DNA from: Cacajao melanocephalus
Taxonomy: Eukaryota; Chordata; Mammalia; Primates; Pitheciidae
Assembly (NCBI GenBank): GCA_963573385.1
Contig: CAUYLG010038459.1
Coordinates: 1 to 64,000, forward strand
Direction: 5' to 3'
Length of the DNA: 64,000 bases
The notes beneath the pieces are model-generated. The model was not told where the DNA came from. It saw only the letters and a list, made by a program, of their open reading frames with translations, and did no database searches. Positions 1 through 12,214 of this stretch are shown one piece after another. The position numbers and the translations under genes were made by a program. Numbering within the stretch: the stretch's first letter is position 1; every line of letters starts with the position of its first letter.

Positions 1-487
1 GCAAAGACCTGGAACCAACCCAAATGCCCATCGATGATAGACTGGACAAAAAAATGTGGCACATATATACCATGGAATACTATGCAGCCATAAAAAAACA
101 ATGAGTTCGTGTCCTTTGTAGAGACATGGATGAACCTAGAAACCATCATTCTCAGCAAACTGACACAAGAACGGAAAACCAAACACCGCATGTTTTCACT
201 CATAGGCGGGTGATGAACAATGAGAACACATGGGCACAGGGAAGGGAACAACACTTACAGGGCTCGGTGGGGGGGGTGAAGGGGAGGGGAGGGGACAGTG
301 GTGGGGGCAGAGGGATGGGGAGGGATAACACAGGGAGAAATGCCTGATGTAGGTGACGGGGGGAGAGGGGGGATGGAGACAGCAAGCCACCATGGCACGT
401 ATGTACCCATGCAACAATCCTGCAGGATGCGGGATGTGCTCATGTACCCCACAGCCCAAATACAATTAAAAATAAAATAAAATACAA
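1..487 (+). mobile_element. L1 LINE 3' end (ORF2 tail and 3' UTR), cut by window edge
   Basis: The segment opens inside the ORF2 tail (motifs such as ggaaccaacccaaatgccca and atggaatactatgcagccat). It then runs through the purine-rich 3' UTR and ends in an A-rich tail (aattaaaaataaaataaaat). The layout matches primate-era L1PA/L1PB elements. The coding part carries frame breaks, so it is dead. The G-rich tract at 269-294 is the usual polypurine stretch of the L1 3' UTR. The 5' part lies outside the window, so length and target duplication cannot be judged. Confidence 0.93.
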
Positions 488-598
488 GACCTGAAGCTAA
501 TAGCAAAAAACAAAAAACAAAACAAACAAAACCAAAAAAAAAGTCTGGGCCAGAAACAACAAAGTGTCAAGAGAGAAGCTGGGTCTGGTTCTAGGTAA

Positions 599-941
<343 letters not shown>

Positions 942-1477
942 ATGTGAAAAACAGAATTCTACCTGGTTTAGCCATTGTGATTTTAGAGGCTCTATCAGTC
1001 ACAGCCTAATCTTACACTAACCAATGCAAAATCGTTTCCCAGTATGGGGTTGTTAACTCCCTCCAGCAAAGCATACTTCTCCACTCTCCTCAAAAGGAAC
1101 TTGTTTCAAATGAAAACAAAAGCAGGAATGCGGTTGTGTGGATCTAATGTTCCTTTCATGCTATGCAATATTGTTACCTTCTCACAAAAAGGAAAACATA
1201 CTCACCAATGTGAAATATTAAATGGTGTGGCTGACTATGTCTCCAAAGAAAAAAACAAATCCTTGAAAGCTCCAGAGCACAACCATCACCGAATGCATCA
1301 TCCAGGAATCTGAACTTGAAAGTTAACATGTATCGATTTTAAAAAAATTTTCCTTGTCCCCTAAGCCAGTCTGACATCCCTTCTGCCGTGTGTGTGGATG
1401 TCGGTTCTTTCAGGCACAGCAGAGGAGTGGAAGAGCTTGGATGGAGCTTCCAAGTCAGACAGAGTAAGATCTGGATC
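942..1477. other. Unassigned DNA, no recognised feature
   Basis: About 540 bp with no repeat family I recognise and no convincing gene. The one open frame here (1044-1313, 89 codons) shows no protein motif. Confidence 0.5.
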
Positions 1478-1964
1478 CCTAGTTATTGTGAATAGTCCTG
1501 CAATAAAATAGGGGTGCAGGTATCCCCGTGACATACTGATTTCTTTTCCTTTGGATACATACCTAGGAATGGGATTGCTAAGTCATATGCTCATTCTATT
1601 TTTCGTTTTCGAGGTCCCTCCATTCTGCTCTCCATAATGGCTTTACTAATTTACATTCCCACCAGCAATATATGAGAGTTTCCTTTTCACTCCATCCTTG
1701 CCAGCATTAATTTTTTTCTCTATTTTATAAGAGCCATTCTAACTAGGGTGAGATGATATCTCATTGTGATTTTGATTTGCATTGATGTTAAACATTTTTT
1801 CATATACCTGATGTCCATTTCTGTGTCTTCTTTTGTGAAGTGTCTATTTAGATCCTTTGCCTAGTTTTTAATTAGATTATTTGTTTTTTGCTTTTGATGA
1901 ATGAACCTAAATGTCCATCAGGAGAGGAATGGATAAAGGAAATGTGAGACATAGATAGATAGAT

Positions 1965-2016
<52 letters not shown>

Positions 2017-2527
2017 CCACCCACTGGAATAGTATTCGGCCATAAAAAGAGTGATATCCTGTCATTCACAGTAATATGGATGAGCCTGAAGGACATCATG
2101 TTAAGTGAAATAGGCCAGACACAGAAAGACAAATACTACATGTTCTCCCTCATATGTGGAAACTAAAAAATATTTGAACTTATGGAAGTAGAGCATAGAA
2201 TTGTGGTTACTACAGGCTGAGGAAAACGTGGGGAGGGGAGGATGGGGAGAGGTTGGTTAATGGATCCAAAGTTAAGCTAGATGGGAGGAATACCTTCTAG
2301 TGTTCTGCAGCACTGTAGGGTACATAGGATTAACATAATTTATTGCATCTTTCCAAAAATTTAGAAGAGAGGATGGTGAACGTTTACAACACAAAGAAAT
2401 TATATGTTAGGGGTGACAGATATGCTAACTACCCTGATTTGATCATTACATGTTGCATACATGTACCAAAATATCACTGTGTATCCCATAAGTATGTAGT
2501 TATAGCAACTAAAAATAAAAGGGAAAA
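1478..2527 (+). mobile_element. Older L1 with inverted 5' part (twin-priming structure)
   Basis: From about 1485 to 1897 the + strand reads the reverse complement of L1 ORF2 (ttattgtgaatag, tgagatgatatctcattgtg, gattttgatttgcat). From about 1898 the sense strand resumes at the adjoining ORF2 position (aacctaaatgtccatca). It continues through the 3' UTR to an A-rich tail ending near 2525. The inverted and direct parts meet at nearly contiguous L1 coordinates, the classic 5'-inversion product of twin priming. The 3' UTR (tttgatcattacatgttg, accaaaatatcactgtg) fits an L1MA/L1MB-age element. No intact frame remains. Confidence 0.88.
1951..2016. repeat. (GATA)n microsatellite inside the L1
   Basis: About 16 tandem tetranucleotides with one imperfect unit (gatgata) near the start. 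It sits in the ORF2 tail of the 5'-inverted L1, where the parent reads tatata, so it probably grew from that AT-rich stretch. Confidence 0.95.
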
Positions 2528-2744
2528 ACATATTTGTGACAGCATTATTTCTAATAGCAAACTACTGGAAACCACCAAAATAAATTATGGAACAAGACCA
2601 GAAAGGGGAAAAAATTATCTAGGTGTATAGCTTGCCTCATCATTTAGAGAATCAAACAGAATCAGTATTTCCCACTAATTCCAGAATCTTCACAACCTGA
2701 AAATAAATGGAGATCTAGGCCTCAATGATTAAAAAAAAAATGAT
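2528..2744. other. Short stretch, possible scrap of old L1
   Basis: The motif acagcattatttctaatagc followed by actggaaaccacc at 2538-2577 resembles the old L1 ORF2 tail in sense orientation. The match is short and the rest is unassigned. Confidence 0.3.
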
Positions 2745-2935
2745 TTGTCTCTGGAATTTTGCAGCTGTGGAAGCTTCAGCAAGTCACTTAACCAAATGAG
2801 CCTCACCTTCTTTGCCTGAACAAGGAGGATGAAAAATGATACAGGGCTGTTTTAAGAATTGCAGATGAAGTAGGTGAAGTCCCTGCTAGCGTGCCTGGAA
2901 TGGGGAATGTTCAATAAACGTCAGGCATTACTACA
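2745..2935 (+). mobile_element. MIR SINE, sense
   Basis: Diverged MIR core (aagtcacttaacc, then a cct-rich stretch and the aggatgaaaaatgat segment). It runs into the 3' part with gtgcctgga and gttcaataaacgt, in MIR consensus order. An ancient tRNA-derived SINE without activity. Confidence 0.8.
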
Positions 2936-2964
2936 ACGATTCGCTCCACCCAGGTAAAATGACC

Positions 2965-3055
2965 GCTTCTAGACTGCAGGACAGTATCTGAAACCTGTTT
3001 TGTATTCTTCAAGCACCTAGCACGAGGCGGCACACACAGCAGATCCTCACTAGGG
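2965..3055 (+). mobile_element. L2 LINE 3' end fragment, sense
   Basis: The stretch agactgcaggacagtatct followed by tcaagcacctagcac and cacagcagatcctcac keeps the order of the L2 3' end (agactgtaagctcc, cctagcacagtgcctggcac). It is short and diverged. Confidence 0.5.
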
Positions 3056-4039
<984 letters not shown>

Positions 4040-4329
4040 GTCCATTTCTTTTAACTCATGATGTCCACTGGTTTCCCAGACCTCTCCTCCACTAAGTAAA
4101 CTAGTAGATAACTGAGTTCATGAAAAGGCTAAGACAGGTCCCATCTTGAACCTGTGCCCTGCCTTGTCTGCTGACATCTCGCTCCCTCCCTACCTCCCTT
4201 CCTCTCTAAATTTGGCTTGACAGCAAGCCTGATGATTTGCACATGGTCTAAGGCACCAGCCCCTCCTTCCCTCCTCCCCAGGCTCCAGCACCCATCCCTT
4301 CTCACTGTCATCTGATTGTCCCACCAGCT
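4040..4329. other. Unassigned pyrimidine-rich DNA
   Basis: C/T-rich on the + strand (ctccctccctacctcccttc around 4183-4202). Nothing else recognised. Confidence 0.45.
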
Positions 4330-4685
4330 TCCCACCCTGGAGCCTCTTTACACTCTATCGCTGCAAAGCTCTCATCATCTCCTATGCCACCCAACTCCTA
4401 TTTGAGTCTCAGCTTAAACAGCATTCCTTCCTCAGGGAGGCTCTTCCTGAGCCGTGGATTATGCTTGGTCCTTTCCTCTTGCTTGTACAATTCTTTGTCT
4501 TTCTCCTTCACAGCACGGACCCATTATCACAATCATTGTGTCATTAGGCATCTCCTACCCTTCTTCTCTGCTAGACCTATAGCTCCATGAGGACAAAGAA
4601 CGAGTCTGTCTTGCTGATTGCTTTGTCCTCAGCAGCCACCACAGTACCTGACGTATAGTAAGTGCTCAGTAAATATTTCTGGCAA
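4330..4685 (+). mobile_element. L2 LINE 3' end, sense
   Basis: Consensus order is preserved: tgagtctcagcttaaaca, tcctcagggaggctcttcc, tagctccatgaggacaaag, then agtacctgacgtatagtaag and tgctcagtaaatatt. This is the non-coding end of a mammal-wide L2. The left boundary is uncertain by about 50 bp. Confidence 0.85.
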
Positions 4686-5830
4686 CTTCAGTACACACAT
4701 ACTGTATTCTTAGTGGATTCCATTTGGATCCTGTGACCGATTTCTAAAAATTGGCTACCACGGCCCACAAAGTAATTGGTGACCTTTGGCCAACAGAGTT
4801 TAAATCTAATTTAGTTTTGAGAAAACAATTCAGTTACCCCTAAGTGTCACTTCTGAATGTTTCTCTCATGTTGACAGCTAAAGTTATCAAGTTTCCACCT
4901 GGCCAGGAACCATTTAAAGATTGTGGAGGGCCTCTCCACCCTCAATGGAGCCCAGGTGCTCACTGCATTTGCAGACCACCATTCCCTTTCCTAGAGGCCA
5001 AAGGAATTGACATAGCCTTACTCATGCTCACAAAACACAAACTGAACTGGATATATCTGAAAACTTTTCTGTCTCATAGGCTTCTGGGGGTGCTGTAGCA
5101 TTAAGGAGAAGAATCAGGAATATGCTGGAAAATAAACAAGACTTCAAATGTCAATCTTTGGTGTCTTCACTCAGCAAGCACCAGCCTGCCATGGTGCCAG
5201 TCAACACCCTATGCTGACAGTTCAAGGCAGGGCCAGCTGAGGGGCACAGAGGAATTTCAGAATGGTGAGCTGATTTGGCCACAGAACTCTGGAGTTAGAA
5301 ACACCTCCAAGCACACCTAACACATCTTTCTCCGGTAACTAAGGAAGACCTGCAGCCCAAGAGGCTGAACTGCATAAGCATAGAAATACAGCTAATCACT
5401 AGCAGATCCAGGCCTCCTGGCACCAACATTCATCCCACACTGCCATCCCGGAGGGCCGCTAAGCATCCACGGCAATCCTGCAGCCCCTCTCTTCACAAGA
5501 AATTAGGGAGGGAGGGGAAGGAGGAATGGGCTAGGGAGGGAGAGAAAGAAGGGGCTCGCCCCCCGCAGCCACCTCTCTCCAGCACTCCAGACCCCTAGCA
5601 GAGACTGGAGGCAGCTCTCCTGGTAAAGTTATCCTCATTGTTTATGTCTTGCTGTTGTTATCCAAAGCTTGCATGTGGCTTCACAAGACCACGTCCTCTC
5701 TCTAGAGAGACAAGAGTGAGCAGGAGGCAGCCCCAGCCAAACACTGGAAACTGATACTCCTCAGGCCTCCTTCCCCACAGCCCTGCCAAGCCACCTCCAT
5801 GCTGACCCCAGGGGCCTCAGTGTACTCTGG
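4686..5830. other. Unassigned DNA containing one copy of a 30-bp repeat
   Basis: No gene or repeat family recognised. Positions 5073-5102 carry a 30-bp segment that recurs with one mismatch at 7196-7225 inside an LTR. A purine-rich patch (agggagggaggggaaggagg) lies near 5505-5525. Confidence 0.5.
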
Positions 5831-5885
5831 TCCCGGGCCCTGCTGTGAGCCGAGAACATCAGCTGCAGCACATCAGGGCCCGGGA
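5831..5885. repeat. GC-rich inverted repeat (hairpin)
   Basis: The left arm 5831-5847 (TCCCGGGCCCTGCTGTG) pairs with the right arm 5869-5885 over 17 bp with one mismatch, around a 21-nt loop. It lies outside any repeat I recognise. It could form a stem-loop in RNA or a cruciform in DNA. No function is implied by structure alone. Confidence 0.85.
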
Positions 5886-6814
5886 ATGGCACTGCGAGGA
5901 AGCGTTAGGGGTTGAACCTGTAGGCAATGGAGGGACAGACAGGAGACAGACTCCCTTGGACTCCCCTAAGGCATGATCAGCACCCCCACCCCACCTGCTG
6001 GGAGCCTCACACTCTCAGATCATCATGACTGAAGTTCACACAGCTGGAGGATGGGAGTGCTGAAATGTGGCCAGGGCAGCCATTATCACAGGCAAAGGAG
6101 GAGGGTGAAGTGAAGCCTTGAGGAGGAGGGCTTTTGAAATGAGAGCAGGAATTCGTCTGGGACAGGCCTCCTATCTGCTCCATTTGAGGAACACCACAGT
6201 CTACCCGCATCATCGTGAAGACCGAAGCCTTAACTTCCCTTTGGCTCTCAGGAACTTCCAGCCTCTGATCAGGAGGTAGGCTCTGCCTGGCCCTCCTGAG
6301 ACACAGTGATTTGGGATTAAGCACAGGGAAGAACTTCCTGCCTAGGGAAGGAAAGATGGAAATTCACTCTCCTAGAATCTCCTGCATGAGAGCAGTGGAA
6401 TCTACTCTCCAACCCTGTCCTCCATAAGCCAAGGTGGAGGAGGCCAATAATTAGCAGAGGCAGAAGACAGAGCCAAATGCCCACCAAGCTCCAACCCAGA
6501 GACCCATCAAGACCAGCAGCAGGACCCTTCCTTCTTATGGAAAAGACTTCACCTGCTTCCCAACCAATGACTGGGGACAACCCAGCCAGGGTCCTATGGA
6601 CATGAACACTCAGCCACTCTTGTCATATTTCTGGGTGCCAACCCGGGCAGACACCCAGAAGGGGTGATCTCCAGACCTATCGCCACAGTCTCCACGCTGT
6701 GTAACACACATCATTGTACTCCAGCCAGAGGCCGCCCAAGAACACAACTCCTCAAAGCCCAGGTAAAGAGGAAGCAGTGAGGGGAGCCCAGGGAGACTGA
6801 GGAGTCAAACCCTC
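5886..6814. other. Unassigned DNA
   Basis: About 930 bp with no recognised repeat. Two modest antisense frames (6007-6324 and 6317-6580) have no recognisable domains and are judged chance. Confidence 0.5.
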
Positions 6815-6998
6815 TGATATGGCCTGACTTTGTCCCTGCCCAAATCTCATCTTGAATTATAGCTCCCATAATTCCCATGTGTTGCGGGAGGGATGGAGTG
6901 GGAGGTAATTGAATCATGGAGATGGTTTCTCCCATACTGTTCTCATGGTAGTGAATAAGTTCACAAGACCTAATGGTTTTATAAGGGGAAACCCTCAT

Positions 6999-7180
<182 letters not shown>

Positions 7181-7195
7181 AGGGAGGGAAAACCC

Positions 7196-7225
7196 CTCAT
7201 AGGCTTCTGGGGGTGTTGTAGCATT
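7196..7225 (+). repeat. 30-bp copy of the sequence at 5073-5102
   Basis: Positions 7196-7225 match 5073-5102 at 29 of 30 bases (C at 5093, T at 7216) and in the same orientation. Most of it (7201-7225) does not belong to the LTR consensus. It sits at the junction beyond the truncated Alu's 5' end. See findings for the templated-insertion interpretation. Confidence 0.9.
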
Positions 7226-7406
7226 CATTTTGTTCTCAATTCTCTCTCGTCTGCCACTATGTAAACACGTGCCTTTAGCCTTCCCCCATGATTATTAGGC
7301 CTTCCCAGTCACGTGGAACTCACGTGAGCCCATTAACCTCTTTTTCTTGATAAATTACCCAGTCTCAGGTATGTCTTTTTCAGCAGCCTGAGAACAAACT
7401 AATACA

Positions 7407-7799
7407 CCCTGCAATATATCAAGGGTGAGAAAACCTCCTCCTCACTCAACCTTGAGCTCCAGAGGCCCCCAAAGATAACATGGCACCTTGAAAGACCTAA
7501 CCTATGGGGAGTCAGCAACAGAGTGTGACTAAGGGTTCTCTGGGCATCATTCTACTGCAGAAATCCTACAGCTGGAAGAAATGGGAAGTAATCCTCACCA
7601 TGTAAGACAGCTCCCGGGAAGGCCGTGGGTTCTGGAGCTTAAGGACCAGGCAGTGGGCCCCAGCTCTGCCACCTACCGGCTGCACCTTTTCCAACAAGCC
7701 ACCAAAGCTCTCTGGGACTGACAGGCAAAGTTAACAATAATTGTAAAAATTAATAATAATACCACTTGGGGGAGAGAAGGATCGACTTTACAAAAAGAC
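7407..7799. other. Unassigned DNA
   Basis: No gene or repeat recognised. Confidence 0.45.
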
Positions 7800-7955
7800 C
7801 TGTGGAAACGTTTGGGGGTGGTAGATATGTTCATTATCTTGATTACAGACGGCGATAGTTTCACAGGGATGATTTTGTATACACATCAAAACTCAATAGA
7901 TTGGATACGTCAAATATGTGCAGTTTATTGTACATATACCTCAATCAGGCTAGAG
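7800..7955 (+). mobile_element. Old L1M 3' UTR end, sense
   Basis: gggggtggtagatatgttca, ttatcttgattacag, then gtgcagtttattgtacatat and acctcaatcaggc follow the order of L1M-class 3' ends. Strongly 5'-truncated. Confidence 0.75.
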
Positions 7956-9456
7956 GGAAAAGATATACAAAAATGTAAAACAATGCAACACTTCTTGTAA
8001 TCTTTTTCTTTTTAAAAAAAATCATCATTTTTCATTAAAATATTTTATGTTAAATAAACATTATTTACTTAACATATGTGTTATATACGTATGTTAGCTT
8101 TTAATTACTAATAAATATTCAAAAGTGAATAATGATTTCATGCTCTCTCAGAATCAAATGAAGTTGTACATATGAAGGTATTTTGTAAACTATACAGTGT
8201 CTACAAAAGGATTTTTAAAGAGCAAGTGCGGGGGTAGGCACTCTGAAAGCTCTGCCTTGGTACTCAAAGCACAGGGCATGCCCATGACCCTCGGGCCACA
8301 AAACACACGTCGTTGACCCCCACGGGAGTCCCGCCGTGCTTCTTGGATCCCACATGAGGAAATCGTTGCTGAGTCCACCAAGGCAATGGCCTCTGGCACG
8401 TAACTGAAGAACACCAAGTGAGGTTGAAAATAAAAGTGAACATTTTTCTTGGGAGTTTGTGATGCTAAAAGTTAACAGGCTGCAAGCAGCCAGACACAAC
8501 ATTTCTACCAAAAATGAGACGATGACAAACCGTAAGCCCCGAAGATGCTGGCAGAAAGAACAGGGCCTCTCCCAAAACTCAGGGAGGCCAGGAGGCTGGC
8601 GCAGGATCCTGGATGAACTGTGAGGAAAGACCCAAGGAAAATGCTGCCCTTTCCTGCTCATCACAGTGAAACTGTTCTGGACAGTCGCCATCCTGCAAGT
8701 GGAATCAGATGCTGCGGATCCTAACTCTCAGCAGTGGGTGTGCCTCTCCCTCGCCCCCACCAGGACACGGAGAGCATTTCAGTGCCTGAGGAATGGAAGG
8801 CAACAAGAGTGATGGGCAAAGGGGTGCCCTAGCTGGTCATTAGCAGATACTCAGACCACAGATGACCAGTAGGTCCTGGCTAGAACAGTCCCTGTTTATT
8901 TCTCGTGCCTCATCATCCCATCAATTTTCGGATTTTAGCATTCTCAAAAATGTCCCAGGCTGGACAAATAAATCATAGGGTGACCCTATGATCAGCAATG
9001 CACACCACTACATTTAATAGCCGTCAAACCTTTAAGCAGGAATGCCTAGTATCCCCTTCCTGTCTTTCGTTTATTTGGCCCATATGAAATATGTCCCACT
9101 CACAGAGAAGCATTCTCAAGCATTTAAAACCTCGTCATATAACCTCTAAAACTATCCCTATCTCTAATGTCTCTCCTGACTTAAAATTTGCATGATTCCT
9201 TGATTTTGCTACTTTTCTTCCAACCTCAAGATACTTCTCTGAACCCTTCATGTTATCAGTAATTAACTCCCCTCCCCCAACAAAGAAGCACCCCTGCCTT
9301 CTCTTAGCAATGACTCATCTCTCCCTTAAAGAATCTCTACACTATTTTCCTATGATTCAATCATCCCAACAAAGTTCAATTCAACAAGTATTCATTGGGC
9401 AATAACTGTGTGCTTAGCAATGTGCTGAACATTAAGGGCATACGGAAGAAATGTAA
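7956..9456. other. Unassigned DNA, AT-rich at the left end
   Basis: 7990-8130 is very AT-rich. The rest is plain. An antisense frame of 158 codons (8215-8691) has no recognised domain and no supporting context. Confidence 0.5.
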
Positions 9457-9794
9457 GCCATCATACCACCACACCATCATGACATCACACCATCATGCCA
9501 TCACACCATCATGCCATCACAACATCATGCATTAATACCATTATGCCACCACACCATCATGCCATCATACCACCATACATTCATACCATCATGCATTCAC
9601 ACCATCATGCATTCACACCATCATGCATTCACATCACCATGCATTCATACCATCACGCATTCATACCATCATGCCACCACACCATCATGCCACCACACCA
9701 TCATGCATTCACACAATCATGCATTCACACCATCATGCCACCACACCATCATGCATTCACACCATCATGCATTCACACCATCATGCCATCACAG
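9457..9794. repeat. 16-bp minisatellite (about 21 units)
   Basis: Tandem 16-mers of the type ATGCATTCACACCATC, ATGCCACCACACCATC and ATGCCATCACACCATC cover about 338 bp. Unit variants are interleaved rather than grouped. Sixteen is one more than a multiple of three, so three units encode 16 residues and all + frames stay open and read His/Ser/Pro-rich. That is a property of the repeat, not evidence of a protein. Likely a VNTR. Confidence 0.95.
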
Positions 9795-10289
9795 CATTTT
9801 CATTCTCTTTGGAAACCAGATAAATGATATCTAACACCTGAGACAGATGAATAATATCACGACAGGGGCAATTAATGTCCAAAGGGACAGGACGACTATG
9901 AATGGTCATTTGTTATCTCCCCTTTCACTCATCAATAGTTACCAAGTTTCACTCTGAGAGAAACACCCCTTCTCAATCTCAGCCATATGTTTTTAGCAGA
10001 ATTGATTCCACCCCAAATCCAAGGCTATGCCCAGTTAGTTTCAGCCGATCAGCATATCCAACCCCCTGCCACAATGACTGCTTCTGGAATATTCTTGTAA
10101 TGTGGTCAAAACCAGTAAGATGTAAGGAAATGATGGCCAGGGTTTCTAGGGAAAGCAGCTTTCTCTTTCTGTCAGACTCTGGGGCATAACAGTGGCCATC
10201 AATTCACTCCATAAAGGGAAGTCCTGGGTCAGCAAGGGCGATCAGTGAGAAAATATAAAGGATGAAGTGGACCCTGCAGATGGTTGAGA
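9795..10289. other. Unassigned DNA
   Basis: Nothing recognised apart from an unremarkable 95-codon frame at 9902-10189. Confidence 0.45.
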
Positions 10290-10460
10290 AGAAAGATAGT
10301 GAAATTGGTTGTCTTTAGGGACATCATGGGAGCTGAGGGATCAAACCTCACCAAATCTGCTTATGGGCTTCCTGATCACATGAGCTTATAAATTCCCTTT
10401 GTTGTTTGAGCTGGTTTGAGTTGGATGTTCTGTCAGTGTGACCAAGCATTCTTCCTGATA
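10290..10460 (+). mobile_element. Possible old MaLR (MLT1-like) LTR end
   Basis: tataaattccctttgttg followed by gagctggtttgagttgg resembles the 3' part of old mammalian MaLR LTRs. Ends and target duplications are not visible, so the family is uncertain. Confidence 0.3.
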
Positions 10461-11825
10461 TAAGACACCAGTGGAAAGAGCTGACTCTGGGCTAGAGGAG
10501 CCAGAGGGCATGTGACGGAGGAGAGGGAGCTTGAGCTGTACTTTGGCCACTGCACGATGGGATTTGCACATGTCGTTTCAGCGGCATGGAAGAGAAGAAG
10601 TGGATGCACATAGGTGCAGAGAGGAATCTGCAGCGTGGGGAGTCCAGCCGACCTGAATCCGAGTGGTGCCTGGGGAGCCAGAGGGCTGAGACTGGCCTGT
10701 GCTGGCCATACTGCCCGCTATGCTGCTGCCACTGCACCTCCAACAGTGACCTTGACAGACCAACCCCAGACTTTCACCCAGACTCATTATATTTTCCACA
10801 AGATAAAAAATGATAAGAGAGTCCGCCTAGTCACGGAACCCTTGAGAAAATGCTTTCCTCCTTTCCCAGTGGAGCTGAAATTAGAAACTTCTTCCCATTC
10901 TCCAGGGAGACCAACAGATACAAGGGATAGCAGGGAGTGCCCATCTGCTCTGGGGTTGGTGTAGGCTATGATCAAACAGAATAAAGGAACAAGCCTCCCA
11001 CGTGCCACAGATCCAGGCTATGAACTTCGGAGGAGGCAGTTTTCTAAAGACAGGGCTCTGGCCTTCCTTCAAGGGGCCATTAATCCTTCCTAACAGAGAT
11101 CTTACATAGGGAGGCAGTGTAGACTTTGAACATGTACAAAGAAGTTGTAAAACCTTCTACAACACTGGTCACAAGCTTTCTTCAGCTAAATAACTCTTTC
11201 TTCAAATATTTCAAAGGGCTACTTGGTTGTGTTCCAGAGAACTACAGCCCCACCTGCTCTGCCCCAACTTGGGCTCTGAGTGATTTCTGTGGCACTTGTA
11301 CGCAAACCCCAAGAACTGTACTTCTTAGAAATGGGTGAGATTTTTGACTGTCACAATACAGAAAAGCACCATTCATATTTAATTGATGGAGTGAGGGACA
11401 TCAAACATGCTTCAATGTACTAGAAAGTCCCAGAAAAAAAAATAACCTTCCTGAAATATACAGTGCTTCACCAGACTTCCCTAGGACTCAGGGAGGTGAA
11501 GTTGAAAATTACTGTGCTGCCCTGCACAACTGTCCGACCTGATATAGAAGGCGGGATTCATCACTCAAGTCCCATGGCCCTGACTCCACCGGAGTCAGCC
11601 TTGAGAGGTATTAAGGTAGAGCTTAAAGAACTTAGATTATGAATAAAGGCTATTGAATTAGATAAAGTCTAGATCTTGGATCTGGTATTGATGAACTAAT
11701 TGGGGACACAGAAAAAGACATCACTATAATGAAAAAAAAAACACCAGTGGTTTTGATTACTTTGTGAGCTTCCAAAAATATCCACATCAGCCCAGCTGCC
11801 AAGAGTCCTATGAAAATAATCCATT
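10461..11825. other. Unassigned DNA
   Basis: About 1.35 kb without recognised repeats. Overlapping short frames on both strands around 10490-11008 carry no domain that I recognise. Confidence 0.5.
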
Positions 11826-12195
11826 AAGAGTAAAATGATGGCTGCCAGAGGCTGGGAAGGATAGCAGGGGAGTGGGCGGGAAGTGGGAACGGTTAATGGG
11901 TACGAAATAAAAATAGAAAAAATAAGACATAGTATTCAATAGCACAATGGGTAACTAACTATATGTTCAATTTAGTTGTACATTTTAATAATAATTTAAT
12001 TGTACATTTTAAAATAACCAAAAGAGTATAATTGGATTGCTTGTTACACAAAGGATACATGTTTGAAGGGATAGATACCCCATTGTCCGTGATGTGATTA
12101 TTATGAATTATATACCTATATCGGGTTACCTAGTGTACCCCATTAATAGATACATGTACTATGTACCCACAAAAAATTAAAAATGTTTTTAAAAT
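11826..12195 (+). mobile_element. L1 3' UTR end (L1MA-like), sense
   Basis: 5'-truncated element with ccagaggctgggaaggatag, taattgtacattttaaaataa, aaaagagtataattggattg and a final tgtacccacaaaaaattaaa. This is the typical order of L1MA-age 3' UTRs. The A-rich tail runs into aaaataagg near 12190. Confidence 0.9.
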
Positions 12196-12214
12196 AAGGA
12201 AAAATAATAATCCG

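Noticed and set aside
5500..5900. CpG island or promoter
   Set aside because: GC-rich in places but CpG dinucleotides remain scarce; no core promoter arrangement seen.
8215..8691. 158-codon antisense frame
   Set aside because: No recognised domain, no exon-like context; length is within chance for this much sequence.
9457..9794. CRISPR-like array
   Set aside because: Units are contiguous 16-mers with no unique spacers, and the genome is a primate's.
9495..9834. Three overlapping His-rich frames on +
   Set aside because: A 16-bp stop-free repeat opens all frames; there is no start context, no splice context and no non-repeat protein part.
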